Assembly (NCBI GenBank): GCA_028023455.1
Contig: JAQFVV010000022.1
Coordinates: forward strand, 12,299,984-12,363,983
Direction: 5' to 3'
DNA from: Epiperipatus broadwayi
Lineage: Eukaryota > Onychophora > Udeonychophora > Euonychophora > Peripatidae
Length of the DNA stretch: 64,000 bases
Part shown: piece by piece, positions 34,720 to 46,301 of the stretch
How positions within the stretch are numbered: the stretch's first letter is position 1
Layout: each line of letters opens with the position of its first letter
Program-made: the position numbers and the translations under genes
Notes under the pieces: generated by a model
Told to the model about the DNA's origin: nothing
The model's input: only the letters and a program-made list of their open reading frames with translations
The model's database searches: none

Positions 34720-36825
34720 ACAATGCCTCTCATGTTTAACTCTTTTCTTCTTTTCTTTGCTGACTCTATAGGATCTGAGTTCTCAGACTCAGAAAAATAT
34801 TGCTTCCTGCTTTTATATCACTTGTCATCATACCCCAATAAATTCTCATTAGGGACTTGCCTAGATTTTTTATTCAGCTTATGTTTCTTTGGTTTGGCCT
34901 TTGTCAGAGGAGGAAAATTCTCATTAAACGCAGAATCACTATTAGATTTGCTTCTCCAATGTTAACCTGTAAATTTGATGAGTTCATATCCCCCCAAATA
35001 ACAACTATGAAACCTTGTCATCTTGCTCTTAGATACTTTATAGAATCTCTCTAGCCACTTCTAGCTAGATGGGTCCTCTATCTACAAAGAATACATTGAG
35101 ATGGTATTCCACAAAAAGAGACCACCAATGCAGATACATCAGTGTGAAAAAATGTCCACACATCTCTGGGTCCCTATTCTTTCTTCAATGTATTTCTACA
35201 TTTGGCTGTATTTGTAAGAATTTGTATCTCACTTCTTGTATCATATAAATACTTGAATTCTGACACATCTCCATACTTTCTTAGTAACTTCTGAAGAACC
35301 ACACTCTTAAAGTCTATATAGCAATTTTTAATTATTCTGTCCATTACTACTGGCCCATTTAACTCAACAACACATATGACCTTGTTATCAAGCAGTGTAA
35401 CTGTTTTTTTAATTCTTTATCAGATACGTTATAAAATTCTAGAATCAGGTATCTACTGATAGGTTGAGTCAGTACCCTGAAAATCATATTACACAGCTTC
35501 TTTCCTTTATACCATTATAGAAATCCTCAATTGGGAAACAATATAGCTCACAATTCTCATCTGTAATAGTAAGTATAAGACATTTATTACTATGGTAGTT
35601 ACTAAGAGATTTTAACAATTGGGAAGGGACTGATGCATTAAATTTCCAGTAATAAGTTCCAAATTATTGATATTTTTAATTACTTTACCTTGTTCACAAT
35701 ATTTCTCCACAGCACAAACTTCTTGTTCAATTTCTTCAGACCAAAATTCCATTAAGTCATTATATTTCTCTTTTGTCTCCCCATTACTCATGACATGATA
35801 ATTTCCTGCAAATTTTACAGCTCTGGCAAAATTCATACTATTGTGAGACATATTCTTATTTCTGTGGGCAGTTATTTGAAACATCTTATCTTTTACCCTG
35901 TCAGCTTGGGCACTGTAATTTCCCTTTGAATTACTATTATTCTTTATAGATCTTTTAATGGATTTCAATTTTCCAGATTTTTTATTTTTTTTTAATGTTC
36001 ATGTGCATTTCAGAATTAGTTTGAATGAATTCTTCCTTGTTACAATTACTGGTGTCAGATAGATCTCTCTGATATCTCTTATAATCATCCTTTAAATAAT
36101 CCAGTATAGTAGTAGTCCCTTCTACTATCTCACATTCACGTAAGTCATTATTATCCATAATATCAATCATATTAATAAGAACTGATTGTCCAGAATCAAG
36201 ATCTACAATTTTTGCATTGTCCACAATTAACTATTTTCCCCCATCTTGTTCTTTGAGTAATGTTATTCCAAATTGAAGGTTTGTAATTCCCTTTTTCTAT
36301 ATCATCTGCAATTTTTTTTTTTATTATATCACTATTAATTAAAAGTTCTTGATGAGTAATTTTTTGTTTGCTTATAGATTTACTTTTTTTACTTATTTTT
36401 TTCTTTTAGAGGTTCTAGTAACTCAAAATTCACATTACCTTTTTTAATCGTTATTGAAACTTCAGTAGTAACAAGAGGGCTATAACTTTTGATAGTCTTT
36501 TTTTTTCTTCCAGTGAGTTCTTCCAAATCTCTTTGTCACATATCTTCTTGTGAACTTTCAGAATTAACTTCCAATTATCTATCTTTACTGAATTAATTTC
36601 CTTGGATTTCTTTATATCTGTTGAATTCTGTGCAGTAATAGCTTCCTTATCTTTTTGTAAACGCTTCATTTTGGAAAAATTATTACATCTATCCACAATT
36701 GTGGTGATTATGCTCAATTTTACATTCAAATTCAAAGCAATGAGGCCACCTGATAGTTTCACCACTAATGCTCTCAAATCAGGAACGTTTTCACTTTTAA
36801 AAACCTCTAAATCTAAGAACTTCTA
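34720..36825 (-). pseudogene. LINE ORF1 (gag-like, CCHC zinc-knuckle type), broken
   Basis: Pieces in order on the minus strand: a lysine-rich N-terminus (36825-36451), an acidic segment (36224-35982), a basic segment (35968-35612), a block with GPVVMDRIIKNCYIDFKSVV (about 35360), and a decayed knuckle GIPSQCILCR then HLARSG (about 35110-35040), recalling G.P..C..C....H....C of gag-like ORF1 proteins. A tail SDSAFNENFPPLTKAKPKKH (about 34945-34890) follows, typical of the 'FPPL..K' segment after the knuckle. Several stops and shifts. The role in intact relatives is RNA binding in the retrotransposition particle. Confidence 0.6.
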
Positions 36826-38737
36826 ATGGAGTCACTTTTCACAATAATCGCCATCTAGTGGCTTTTAAACTTCACAAATTCTCAACAATATTTCATTTAA
36901 TAATAGACGAGCCTCCCAATTCTTGTGATTTACTTTCACTTTAAAGATATCTGCAGTTATAGATAGCTAAATAAAAGATCAGAGTAAACAATCAAGAAAT
37001 TTTTAGCATGTTCCATCCTTTGTTACCAACTGCTGCCTTGTTTGGTAACTTTATAGGGTTCTGGAAATAAAATTATAATTTACTTTTAGCTGAAAACATG
37101 TTAAATATTCATTTAAATAAAGATTATCAATTCATACATTGACTCTGTATTCCATAAAAAAAATAACTGAAATGTTCGTTACACATAAAGGCCACAGTGT
37201 TTCTTAATCTTAAACGGAAAGTTAAAAAAAATCATTAAACAGGGCGATAACAGACAACAACCAAGACATGAACTTCAGAAGTGGACTTTAGATATTTTGC
37301 CTACTCAGTTCCTTTAAGATGATTAAAAATAACAATAGAGTTTTCTTTCAATTAATAGCAAACTTCTTTCTGTATTCATACATATATTTTTGTATATCGA
37401 TAAATGGTGGAAGATTTACAGATACTAGAGGTTATAACTAATAGTATAAATAAACACAAAAACTTAATAATATACTAATATATAATAGTATACTGTATAA
37501 AGAAATATAACAAGTCAAAAATAAACACATCTCTAACAACTTAAGATCATCAATGTTTTTAATAAGAAAATGCAATTAATATTGCAATTATATATTAATA
37601 CATGGCTCTAAGCCTTAATCATATCACTTCTATTAATATAACCATGTGTACATTCAAGGCTATTTAATTCTGAGACTGATCAATGCTGCATTAAGTCTAC
37701 TTGTTCTAGCAATTGTGAGACTTCACCTCCCCATTAACAATTTGGGGTGCTTTTTATTTTTTAACCCATTGCCCTTATATGTGGGATAACAGTTTTTTGC
37801 AGTGATGCAAATTACATTCAAGAAGTAATGTTTGAGCCTGATTAATGGTCTCAAGAATGTTACCTTTTTGCCACTCAACATTATTTACCTTAGTCTTAGT
37901 ATATATATATAATCACATATATTTTTATAAAATGTCGGAAATAATTATAATTCGATTTTTGCACATACGTAATTTATACATATGTTTTCTGCATTTAATT
38001 ACAAAGCAAATTGCAAGTTATAAAATGTAAAAGAAATGTAAAATATCACTTTCTAGTTGGTGATACAAAACTTGAAGTAACAAATAAGACTTGCTACTTT
38101 AAAACAAATAACAATTGTAAGTGAAAGAAAAGAGCCGAACTCCAAAATATGACTCTGATTATATAACTATTAGAATCACTCCCTTCTCCCTAATTAGGGG
38201 TGTTCACAGGATATTGAAAATTTTAATGATATTTTCCCTGTGTAGTTTTTTAGAGTGTAGGCTATAAAATAATCAGGAATGCAATCAATTAAACAAGAAA
38301 TCAAGTTTTAAATTAATTTGCTGGAAATAAAAAAATTGCTTGGAAAACGGCAATTACTTTAATTAATTTACTAATAATGCAATGGAAATTTTTGATACAA
38401 AGTCTATTCCCTTGTTTTTGTAAGAATGTGAGAGAAGGTTAAGATTAAATGAAAGAATAAAAATACATAAAAGCAGGGTTAGAAATAAATATCTCAGTTG
38501 TGCTTTATATATCCATGAAAAAGAGACAGGCCTCTCTATTAGTTTTGATAATGCTAAGGTTGTCTTCTTTGAAAGAATGAAATAAAGAGAATTAACCAGT
38601 TATTATTACTAAAAATTTATGATTTATAGCTAACTAATTTGATTAAATGTTTTTTTAATATTAATGGTACATTGAATGTACGTAGAATTATGGGTAATAT
38701 TTAGTATAAATGTCTTGTTTTCTTTTAGATTTTTACA

Positions 38738-38780
38738 CTTGAGAAGCCTGCTTGTAGCAGTAAAACCATTGGTTGTGTTT
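38738..38780 (+). ncRNA. Hammerhead-like hairpin in R2 copy B (degenerate)
   Basis: CTTGAGAAGC, hairpin CTGCT/AGCAG with TGT loop, then TAAAACCATTGG. In copy A the same place still has GAAACC, so copy B lost the G of GAAA. Confidence 0.35.
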
Positions 38781-40560
38781 GAGGGTTTATTTTCTTTGTC
38801 TAGACTGCTTTAGTGGTTAATTTGAGGTACATACGAGTATAATAAATTTCTGTGTTAGTGGGTGGTTGTAATATAATGGAGATGAGAAGAAAAAGTTACC
38901 GATAAAAGCCAAAAATTGGAATATACATAAGTAATATTTAAAATCTAAGATGCTAGTAAACACATTTTTTGAAAGTGTTGCATTTCCAGTATATCATTTA
39001 TAAATGTGAACAAACAGATTAGACATTCAAAGATAAGCAATAATCAATAATGAAGTAATGATTGGAAATTATATATACATCTATGGTAAAATTGCAAAAT
39101 TTTTTTAAATAGACCAATGAAGAGCAATAATTATTCCAATACGTTATGAAGGAGGAACAAATGAGAAATAAATAATTAAATGTGCTCGTTGTAAATGACA
39201 GAAGTAATAAAGAATATTTTGTGATTTTATGGATCCAAGATCAAATTCTTTGTCCTTTAGGACATGCTGCAATACAAAAATTATACTCATTATATAGATT
39301 ATTATTTTATTTTTTGATTACAAAATGTAAAGAGGATGTAATTTACAAGGTATTACTATTGTTACTGTGGTAACCGTGTAATTAGTATTTGGAGGTAGAA
39401 CTTGAATCAACTTAGCTTTTAGTCTAAATTATCCGAAATAATCATAAACTTTTGTTTCTTACTAGAAAAGTAACTTCTATTACCATATTTTCTTTCATTA
39501 ATTATCATTAAGATTACCAAGGAAGACCGATGTGAAGAGGCCATGTAATTTTATTACCAGACACTGATAAAAAAAAAAATGCAACTTGAGATGTTAAGTA
39601 AATAAAATGTAATCTGAAGAACAAACCGTCAATTTGATTTAATACTAAAATGATGGTTTTTCTTAATCATTGCTAAATAATACGACTAGAATCTAAGTAA
39701 AAGATAAAACCAAGAGAAAAGGTCAAAAAGAAATGAACAAAAGTTAGAAACGAAAAAAGTAAAAGATAATGAAAATGGCGATAAAAAAATAGTTTAAAGT
39801 AAAAAAACTCATAAGAAAACAATTTCAAATGATTTTTTTCCAAGCAAGCTTCCAATATTGAATGAAATCAATAATCCCAAAGTTGTATTACTTATCTAAT
39901 CACTAAATTGGTAGGAAGCATTATAATAACATAATATTAACCGTTTTACATAGAAGCTTTCATTCTGTTTTCAAAGTGAATCCTTGAAAAAATCATTCAA
40001 TCCTTTCGCATAATTATTAGAATGCCCTATAAAGTTAAGTGCAGTGATAGATAGTTAGACGTTGGAATGTGACATTCTAGAATTGATTCTCATGCTGGAT
40101 CTTTCAGCACTCATCAACTCATGAACTCTATTTGGTTTAGCACAGTTGTAGAGTGTCACACTTTGGAATGTAGAGTTCGAATTTCTTATGAATTCTTGAG
40201 CTGAGTAATCATTGGAATATATTTATTTTATTATTAGAATAATAAATTTGTGGTCTAAAAAATTTAATAATATTATATAATTACATTTAAAATCATATTA
40301 ATAATTACTTTTTTTATTTTCATATTTAGAAAATAGATAGTTGAATACTTCTTCAGTCTATTTTGTTGGTTGTCCGGTACTCATCCAGCAGATGTACTAT
40401 TTAACGGATTCCGGTTTTAAATACCATGCAGAGCCACTAAAGCTTACTGATCATTGCAATTCATAAACAAAACATTTTATATAAACTAATTTTCCTACCT
40501 ATTAGAATATACGATTAGAAAAAAAGTAAGAAAACCAATTTTCATTATTGTAATAATGCC

Positions 40561-40820
40561 CTTGGGAAACGAAGGAGTAGCGGATATCACTAGAAGCATT
40601 TTTTATTCTTTATTAACGTAAAAAATTAATTTATTACTAATATAATATATATATATATATTTGAAAGGATGCATTGAATTCCTGTGCTAGTGCATGATTT
40701 GCAACATTATAGACTTGAGAAAAAAAGGAATGATAAAATCATGGAGAAAAGTAATATCTGTTAAAAATTATAATTTCTAAAGATCATCTTTGACTAAAAT
40801 GAGAATGTAGAGAAGATACT
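40561..40820. other. Short AT-rich linker
   Basis: Contains (AT)n at about 40645-40660. Nothing else. Confidence 0.5.
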
Positions 40821-40825
40821 TTAGA

Positions 40826-41290
40826 GATGTTAAAAGTTAAATATTTATTTAAAGTTTGCATCAGCTTTGATCGTGGATGGCATGCCACCAGCTTCTGTCA
40901 AAACCTGAAAGATGGTTTTATTGGTTTTAAACCTATCATGAAAATGTTCCCATTAAACAATAGTAATATGATTTTTTGTCCAAATTAAAAAAATAATAAT
41001 TGATTAATAATGAACATGGACCGGAAAAAAAATGCTTTGTCGACGTTAAAAGTTAAATATTTATTTAATGTATGCTTCAGCTTTTGATAGTGGACGGCTT
41101 GCCTCCAGCTTCTTTTAGAACCAAAAGGATGATTTTTATTGAATTTAAACTTATCTTCATAAAAATGTGTCCATTCGAAAATATCAGTATGATTCTTTAG
41201 GTCAATTAAAAGGAAATTGTTGATCATCAACTTGAAAGGCTTCTTTTCTGATGCTACTAAATGCATCTTTACCAATTCATTCAACAACCT
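40826..41290 (-). repeat. About 215-bp tandem duplication with a 100-codon open frame, unidentified
   Basis: GTTAAAAGTTAAATATTTATTTAA and the following 160 bases occur at 40829 and again at 41046. The second copy lies in a minus-strand frame (41287-40985) including FEWTHFYEDKFKFNKNHPFG and SWRQAVHYQKLKHTLNKYLT. The first copy, translated likewise, keeps TLNKYLTFN but has a stop. Shared peptide endings suggest a once-coding transposon tail, but I do not recognise the family. Confidence 0.4.
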
Positions 41291-41466
41291 TCATGTGATA
41301 AAATTATTTCCATTTTAGAATTGTCTTTGTTTGACACCTGATGAAACCACTATTAAAAAAGTATTCATAAAAAATATTAAATAAATATCACAATGAGTTT
41401 GTTTATACACAAACTATGTACAATCTCTCCTCATCCAATATTTTGCATTTTAAATTCATACACACA

Positions 41467-41575
41467 ATATGACAAATTTGCAAGAAGGTATTTTTTATAT
41501 TAATTTCTCCAAAGTAATATATACTCACCTTTGGGAGATTAATACAAATAATACCTTCTTGTAAAGTTGTCATAT
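41467..41575. repeat. Foldback, about 47-bp arms
   Basis: ATATGACAAATTTGCAAGAAGG at the left is inverted at the right (CCTTCTTGTAAAGTTGTCATAT). Arms are 41467-41513 and 41528-41575 with a few mismatches, and the centre is AT-rich. It resembles a tiny non-autonomous foldback. No target duplication identified. Confidence 0.7.
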
Positions 41576-41924
41576 AGTATTATACCCTCAGGCTGCAGAA
41601 AGGACTTTGGTATTAACTGAAAAAGACCCTTTGATTCCTCTTGGAGGTCTTAAAGGAACCAAGTAGGGCAAATTCCTAATGTGCACTCCATACTTGGTGT
41701 CATTGCAGCTGTTATTACTACATATAGTATAAAGAACATGGATGGGCTGCTCACCAACACTCATTAGCCAGTGTGGTGAGTTTATTGGTTTTTTTTATCT
41801 CTGAGGTTAAGATCAAGAAACACGATGGTCTTTCTTCTCAGTTGCCTGATAAGGCAGAATGAATGTTTGTATAAATGATAAATATTTTTCCAATATATAC
41901 AATTATGACAGACAAAAATAAATC

Positions 41925-42445
41925 GTGGCCCTTATTCCAAGGAGGCTGTAAAGTCACCAACCAAGGCAGTGGTTGATGGCCAAAAACAAAGGGTGCTAAG
42001 AATCCCCTGATTTTGGACCCAGGCTGCCATTTGATGACAACTTTTTATTTAAGTACTTACAACTGCAGATCACTTTCAAGTAAAGGAAGATTGCAAGAAT
42101 TAGAAGAAGAACTGTCTTATATGAAATGGGACATTCTTGGACTTTGTGAAGTTAGAAAAAAAGATGAAGAGACAATTGATTTAAAAAGTGGACATGTGCT
42201 CTACTATAAAGGCCCAAATATTGGAAATACAAGTGGAATATGATTAATTATAAATAAAAAGTGGAAGAACAACATTGTGGAGATTGATGATGTATCAGAC
42301 AAGAGTGGCAGGATTAGTTATACAACTTAACAGATAGCAAATGCAGATAATTCAGGTGTATGCCCAAACAACTTCTCATAGTAATGAAGTGGTATGTGAT
42401 TTTTATATGGATGTACATAAGGCTTTTGATCAGAGTAAATAAAAT
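41925..42445 (+). pseudogene. RTE-clade LINE, 5' end and endonuclease N-terminus, copy E
   Basis: A 5' lead-in with GCCCTTATTCCAAGGAGGC and CAACCAAGGCAGTGGTTG is of a type common upstream of RTE ORFs. The frame then reads LSTYNCRSLSSKGRLQELEE, KWDILGLCEVRKKDEETIDL and HVLYYKGPNIGNTSGI, a clear EEP endonuclease N-terminus (NxR, E in the CEVR block). After a stop at 42241 the frame continues as LIINKKWKNNIVEI. A shift leads to IIQVYAQTTSHSNEVVCDFY and a KAFDQ end. It breaks off near 42445 where the endonuclease should continue. Closest in type to proteins often labelled 'craniofacial development protein 2-like'. Confidence 0.85.
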
Positions 42446-43505
42446 TTTAAAATTGTTATGGGATCTTTAATGCTAGATTGGTAAACAAAACATATTTAAT
42501 CAACTGTTATACACAACATTTTGTTATTTTAGGATTCTAAGATCATATTATTTTTGCGCTTCATTTTTGTAAACATAATAAGATAAAGTTCATTAAAAAA
42601 TAGTAGACTTTATTCCATCTTAACATTTGGAAAATGTAGATTGTAATGGTTTACACTTAATTCATTTTAACATATAATTAGCTTTTATCACGAAATATTA
42701 ATATATATGCTTGTGTGAATGTGGATGCAAGTTAAATATAATGAAATTTCCATTTATTTTTCTAGATAACTGTGGCGGCCAAAATAATATAAGAGGATGA
42801 ACCTGAAGTGGAATATAACTATCATTTTGAGAAAAATAAAAACGATGCTGCAATAATAATCATAAAATCCTGAAGTAGACTGCCACTACCTTGTTAAGAG
42901 AAAAATAAAGTGTCTACTATAGTAATAATAATCAGTAAATAAAGTGGACTGTAAATAACATATCAAGAGAAAAATCAAATATTCTCCAATATTAGATAAA
43001 ATATGATGCTCTAAGGTGTTGTATTCTATGAAGATATGAAACTCTAACAACAATAACAACTAAAACAAAAATGCTCATCATTAGTGGACTGATCTTAATT
43101 AATAAGCTTTCAACTGTCCTATATATTACTTGTAATACGTTTTACTTCAATCCATGTATAATGTGACAGTAAATGAAACATTATACCTTCTGTGTAAAAT
43201 GTAAATTATTATTTTACTATGGTTGACAGAATTAATAAATTAATATTAAATTGTACCTGAGTTTGCTTAATTTTGTCTTGATTGCAAAACAGTTGAATTA
43301 TAACCAGTTTGCTTAAATTATTAGTATGTGGGGAGAAATCTTACACAAAATGATGTCAAAAGTAAAGATTTATTGCAACATTGTTTTCATAGAAACTGGA
43401 ACCAGTACTATTTCAAGAAACATATAACAAACTCCTGCCAATATTGTATAACATTTAAATAAAGGTTAATTATAATATGTAGAACATATTTAAATGTATG
43501 ACCCA
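42446..43505. other. Interval without recognised features
   Basis: AT-rich with weakly repetitive phrases such as AGAGAAAAATAAA around 42830-42980. No frame or motif to support. Confidence 0.45.
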
Positions 43506-43507
43506 TA

Positions 43508-43558
<51 letters not shown>

Positions 43559-43626
43559 TATTATTATTATCATTGTTATTATTATTATTATTATTAATAC
43601 TATTATTATTATTATTATTTATTTTA

Positions 43627-43687
<61 letters not shown>

Positions 43688-43690
43688 TTT
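43506..43690. repeat. (AAT)n joined head-to-head with (ATT)n
   Basis: About 17 AAT units are followed directly by a long interrupted ATT tract, so the two halves are complementary and could extrude as one hairpin. Confidence 0.9.
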
Positions 43691-43911
43691 TTGTTGTTTA
43701 AGATCCTAATAGTTTAAAGTGCTTTAAAACAACAAAGATGCTTAACTAATAATATATATCAACTACATGCTATCTTTTATTTCGAAAATAACATGAATCC
43801 TAAAATTAATCGGTCAAGATTTTAAAATTGGCATAATACCACACCTGATTTAGATAAAGTATTTCAGTATTTAAATAAAATATTGTGAAAAATATTATAA
43901 CATGGTATAAT

Positions 43912-43992
43912 GTGTGTATATATATATATATATATTTATTTAATATATATATATGTATATATATATAGATATATATATATATATATATATAT
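43912..43992. repeat. (TA)n microsatellite
   Basis: Interrupted TA dinucleotides immediately left of R4 copy B. Confidence 0.9.
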
Positions 43993-45268
43993 CTTTACCA
44001 TTAACATATATCTCAGAATCTATTATAAATTGATAAGAAAACGTAGCAATCTTATGCTTTCAAAAGTTAACATTATTCTCAAGTAAACTTGGTGATAATG
44101 ATGAAAACAGAGATTTCAATAGATGTTTCAAAATTGATCTAGCAATTAGATGTAATGCTTATTAATGCTTATTAATAGGGTAAACAGTTAACCTGTAAGA
44201 ACAAAGCTGCATTTATTTAAATAAATAATTTGTTGCTCAGGAGGTTATTTGATATTCAACCAATTTGCCACTGCTTTAAATCACATATGGCAAATAGTAT
44301 AAATACATTGTTAAGATTCAATCCATCATAATACATTGTAATGATCAGCAAAAATTATACATGTACAATCTGATAGTTGCCATCAGAAAGTATTTCAGTG
44401 ATATACTTTATTTCAGTATTAAGATGACTAGAAGGATTTTCTCTTAATATGTGGTGCTTAAAGTGAAGGAATTATTCACATTCTATCAATAAGATATATA
44501 CAAATCATGTTTCACGTGGATTACTGTGGATGAAATGATCATAGGATTGACATTAAAATTATTTAAAACATACACTATTTAAAGAGTTAATAAATATAAT
44601 TTATTTATAAATTTATAATAGCATAATTGTCAGTACAATGAATTATTTCTTCTCTACAGCAAATATACTTTCATTAAAAATTATTCATCACTCCTACGTT
44701 CATTACTATTTCTAATATCTGAAATTATACTTTCGGATTTAAGTGAAATCTATTATCTACAAGTATGGCTTAAATCTAATGCTATTTAAGTAACTAGCAC
44801 TAATATTTAATAATCAAATCTTTAAATTACCATTTAGGTGATGTTTTAGAAAATGGTGTGGAAAGCCAAATACAAAAAACAAATAAAAAAATCTGTAGGT
44901 TGGCTAATATGTCCAAGGTTTATTCTGATCAACTTTAATCTTAAAATATAAAATATAAGTCTATGAATGAGTCCTACTTGTCATTAAATAAATATCATAC
45001 GCCTTTAATGCATTCAGGATAAAATCTCACATAGTGTTGACCCTTATAAATATCTTATTTATTCAATTGGCTATAGCTTCGTAACTGGAAGTATCAATAT
45101 ATAAGTATCTAAAATAAATCTAGTCTACCAAGTATGTGTAAAACTTGGTAAACATATCCGTAACTACGCTTATTTATTCTTTAATTGAAAAGTGGAAATA
45201 ACTTCATCCTAATTAGTTCTGTAATGTGAAAAATCACGACAGCTCAGTGGGAGGATATTATTTCCAAA

Positions 45269-45711
45269 TTTCATTGCTTATTTTAAAATATATAATTATT
45301 TATTCTTCCTTATAATAATATTAATTGAACGATGTGATCTTCAGCTGTAATCAGCTTTGGATTCAAGCTCGGATATACAAAACCAACACTCTTTCACTTA
45401 TCAAAATGCCATACAATTATTTCATACTTAGCTATATAAACAAATGACCTAAATATAACTATAGTTATACAATAGGTTCCTTTATATATGAAAATGTATT
45501 TCGTTGAATTTCGCATTCAAAAAGGACTACATCATATTTAAAATTAATAATGTTTTCTACTTAACTTAAAATCACAGTGATCATATCACTATTTCTCTTA
45601 TTACAGTGACCAATTTATTCTAGTTCTTGGATATTTTCCATATATCATAATAATTTTTCCACATGTTATTTCCACCCAGTGTATTCACTGTTATGACTTG
45701 TACTTTACTGT
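45269..45711 (-). mobile_element. About 440-bp insertion in R4 copy B, possibly a SINE
   Basis: Copy A is continuous across this point (TTCCAATTTTCCTATATTC), while copy B has about 440 extra bases bounded by AATTTC/AATTTT. On the minus strand AAGTGAAAGAGTGTTGG and, about 15 bases later, GAGCTTGAATCC could be A and B boxes of a tRNA-derived head (about 45405-45360). Weak assignment to SINE; the insertion itself is clear. Confidence 0.5.
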
Positions 45712-46196
45712 TAATTTTCCTACATTCAAATATTATATCGTAAGCTAAAATATTATAAAAAATTCTTTTGGGCAAATATTTCTTAAGAGAACTGTTCTTT
45801 CTGCAATTTATTGTAAGGCTTTATAATTAAGCTGACGTTCTACAACTTGTATAAGTTTTAATTTACTTTTCCTATTATTATTATTTTTCCAAGCCAAAGA
45901 TAAAATAGCACTTATAAGTTTTGGTGACAAAATGAACTTGTTCTCTGTCTTAGAATTCTGTTTGATACAAGTCTGCATAAATATTTTGCATTAGTCATCG
46001 GATTTCCTCAGATGCATTATGGGTTGGTATTTTTTTAAAATAGCCTTTCAAATTAACAAATAATGTTAGATCCATAGTAAACATTCTGCAGTTAGTGGCT
46101 ATTGATCTTAGTCATTTAACATAATCTAGGTTTCTTATAACACTTTTTTCATATACACATCAATGCACACAAATTTTCTTAACCGTCTTTATTTTC

Positions 46197-46230
46197 CTTA
46201 CAGTTTCGACTGTCCAGCAGTCTTCATCAG
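46197..46230 (-). ncRNA. Hammerhead ribozyme motif, left arm
   Basis: Minus strand: CTGATGA (46230-46224, exact consensus), A, hairpin GACTG-CTGGA-CAGTC, GAAAC, TGTA. All core nucleotides are present. Stem III would be the minimal AC-U-GU, suited to a dimer. Stem I pairing is weak. Confidence 0.65.
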
Positions 46231-46269
46231 AGTTCTATTTTAATTAAAGCAGAGAAGAAGATTAGAGTT

Positions 46270-46301
46270 CTGATGAAGACTGCTGGACAGTCGAAACTGT
46301 A
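46270..46301 (+). ncRNA. Hammerhead ribozyme motif, right arm
   Basis: CTGATGA (46270-46276), A, hairpin GACTG-CTGGA-CAGTC (46278-46292), GAAAC (46293-46297), TGTA (46298-46301). Same as the left arm. The stem II hairpin equals that of the PLE motif at 1678-1692 except for the loop, which links the element to PLEs. Confidence 0.68.

Larger units (their letters stand above)
33541..36880 (-). mobile_element. Gag/EEP-type LINE (L1/Tx1-like), minus strand, internally deleted
   Basis: An insertion relative to R2 copy A. On the minus strand it starts near AAAGCCACTAGATGGCGATT (about 36865-36846) and ends in an A run at 33533-33541. Order: gag-like ORF1 (36825-34720), start of an EEP endonuclease (34415-34197), then a junction to what looks like the C-terminal end of ORF2 (34134-33901) and a 3' UTR. 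The reverse transcriptase core is missing, so about 3 kb has been deleted internally. Target duplication is unclear because the insertion lies in T-rich sequence. Confidence 0.68.
33470..40560 (+). repeat. Direct repeat R2, copy B (interrupted by LINE at 33541-36880)
   Basis: 33470-33540 and 36885-40560 match 7489-11279 in order and orientation. Copy B lacks the SINE of copy A at 10053 and has the gag/EEP LINE between. Small indels and substitutions are frequent. Confidence 0.85.
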
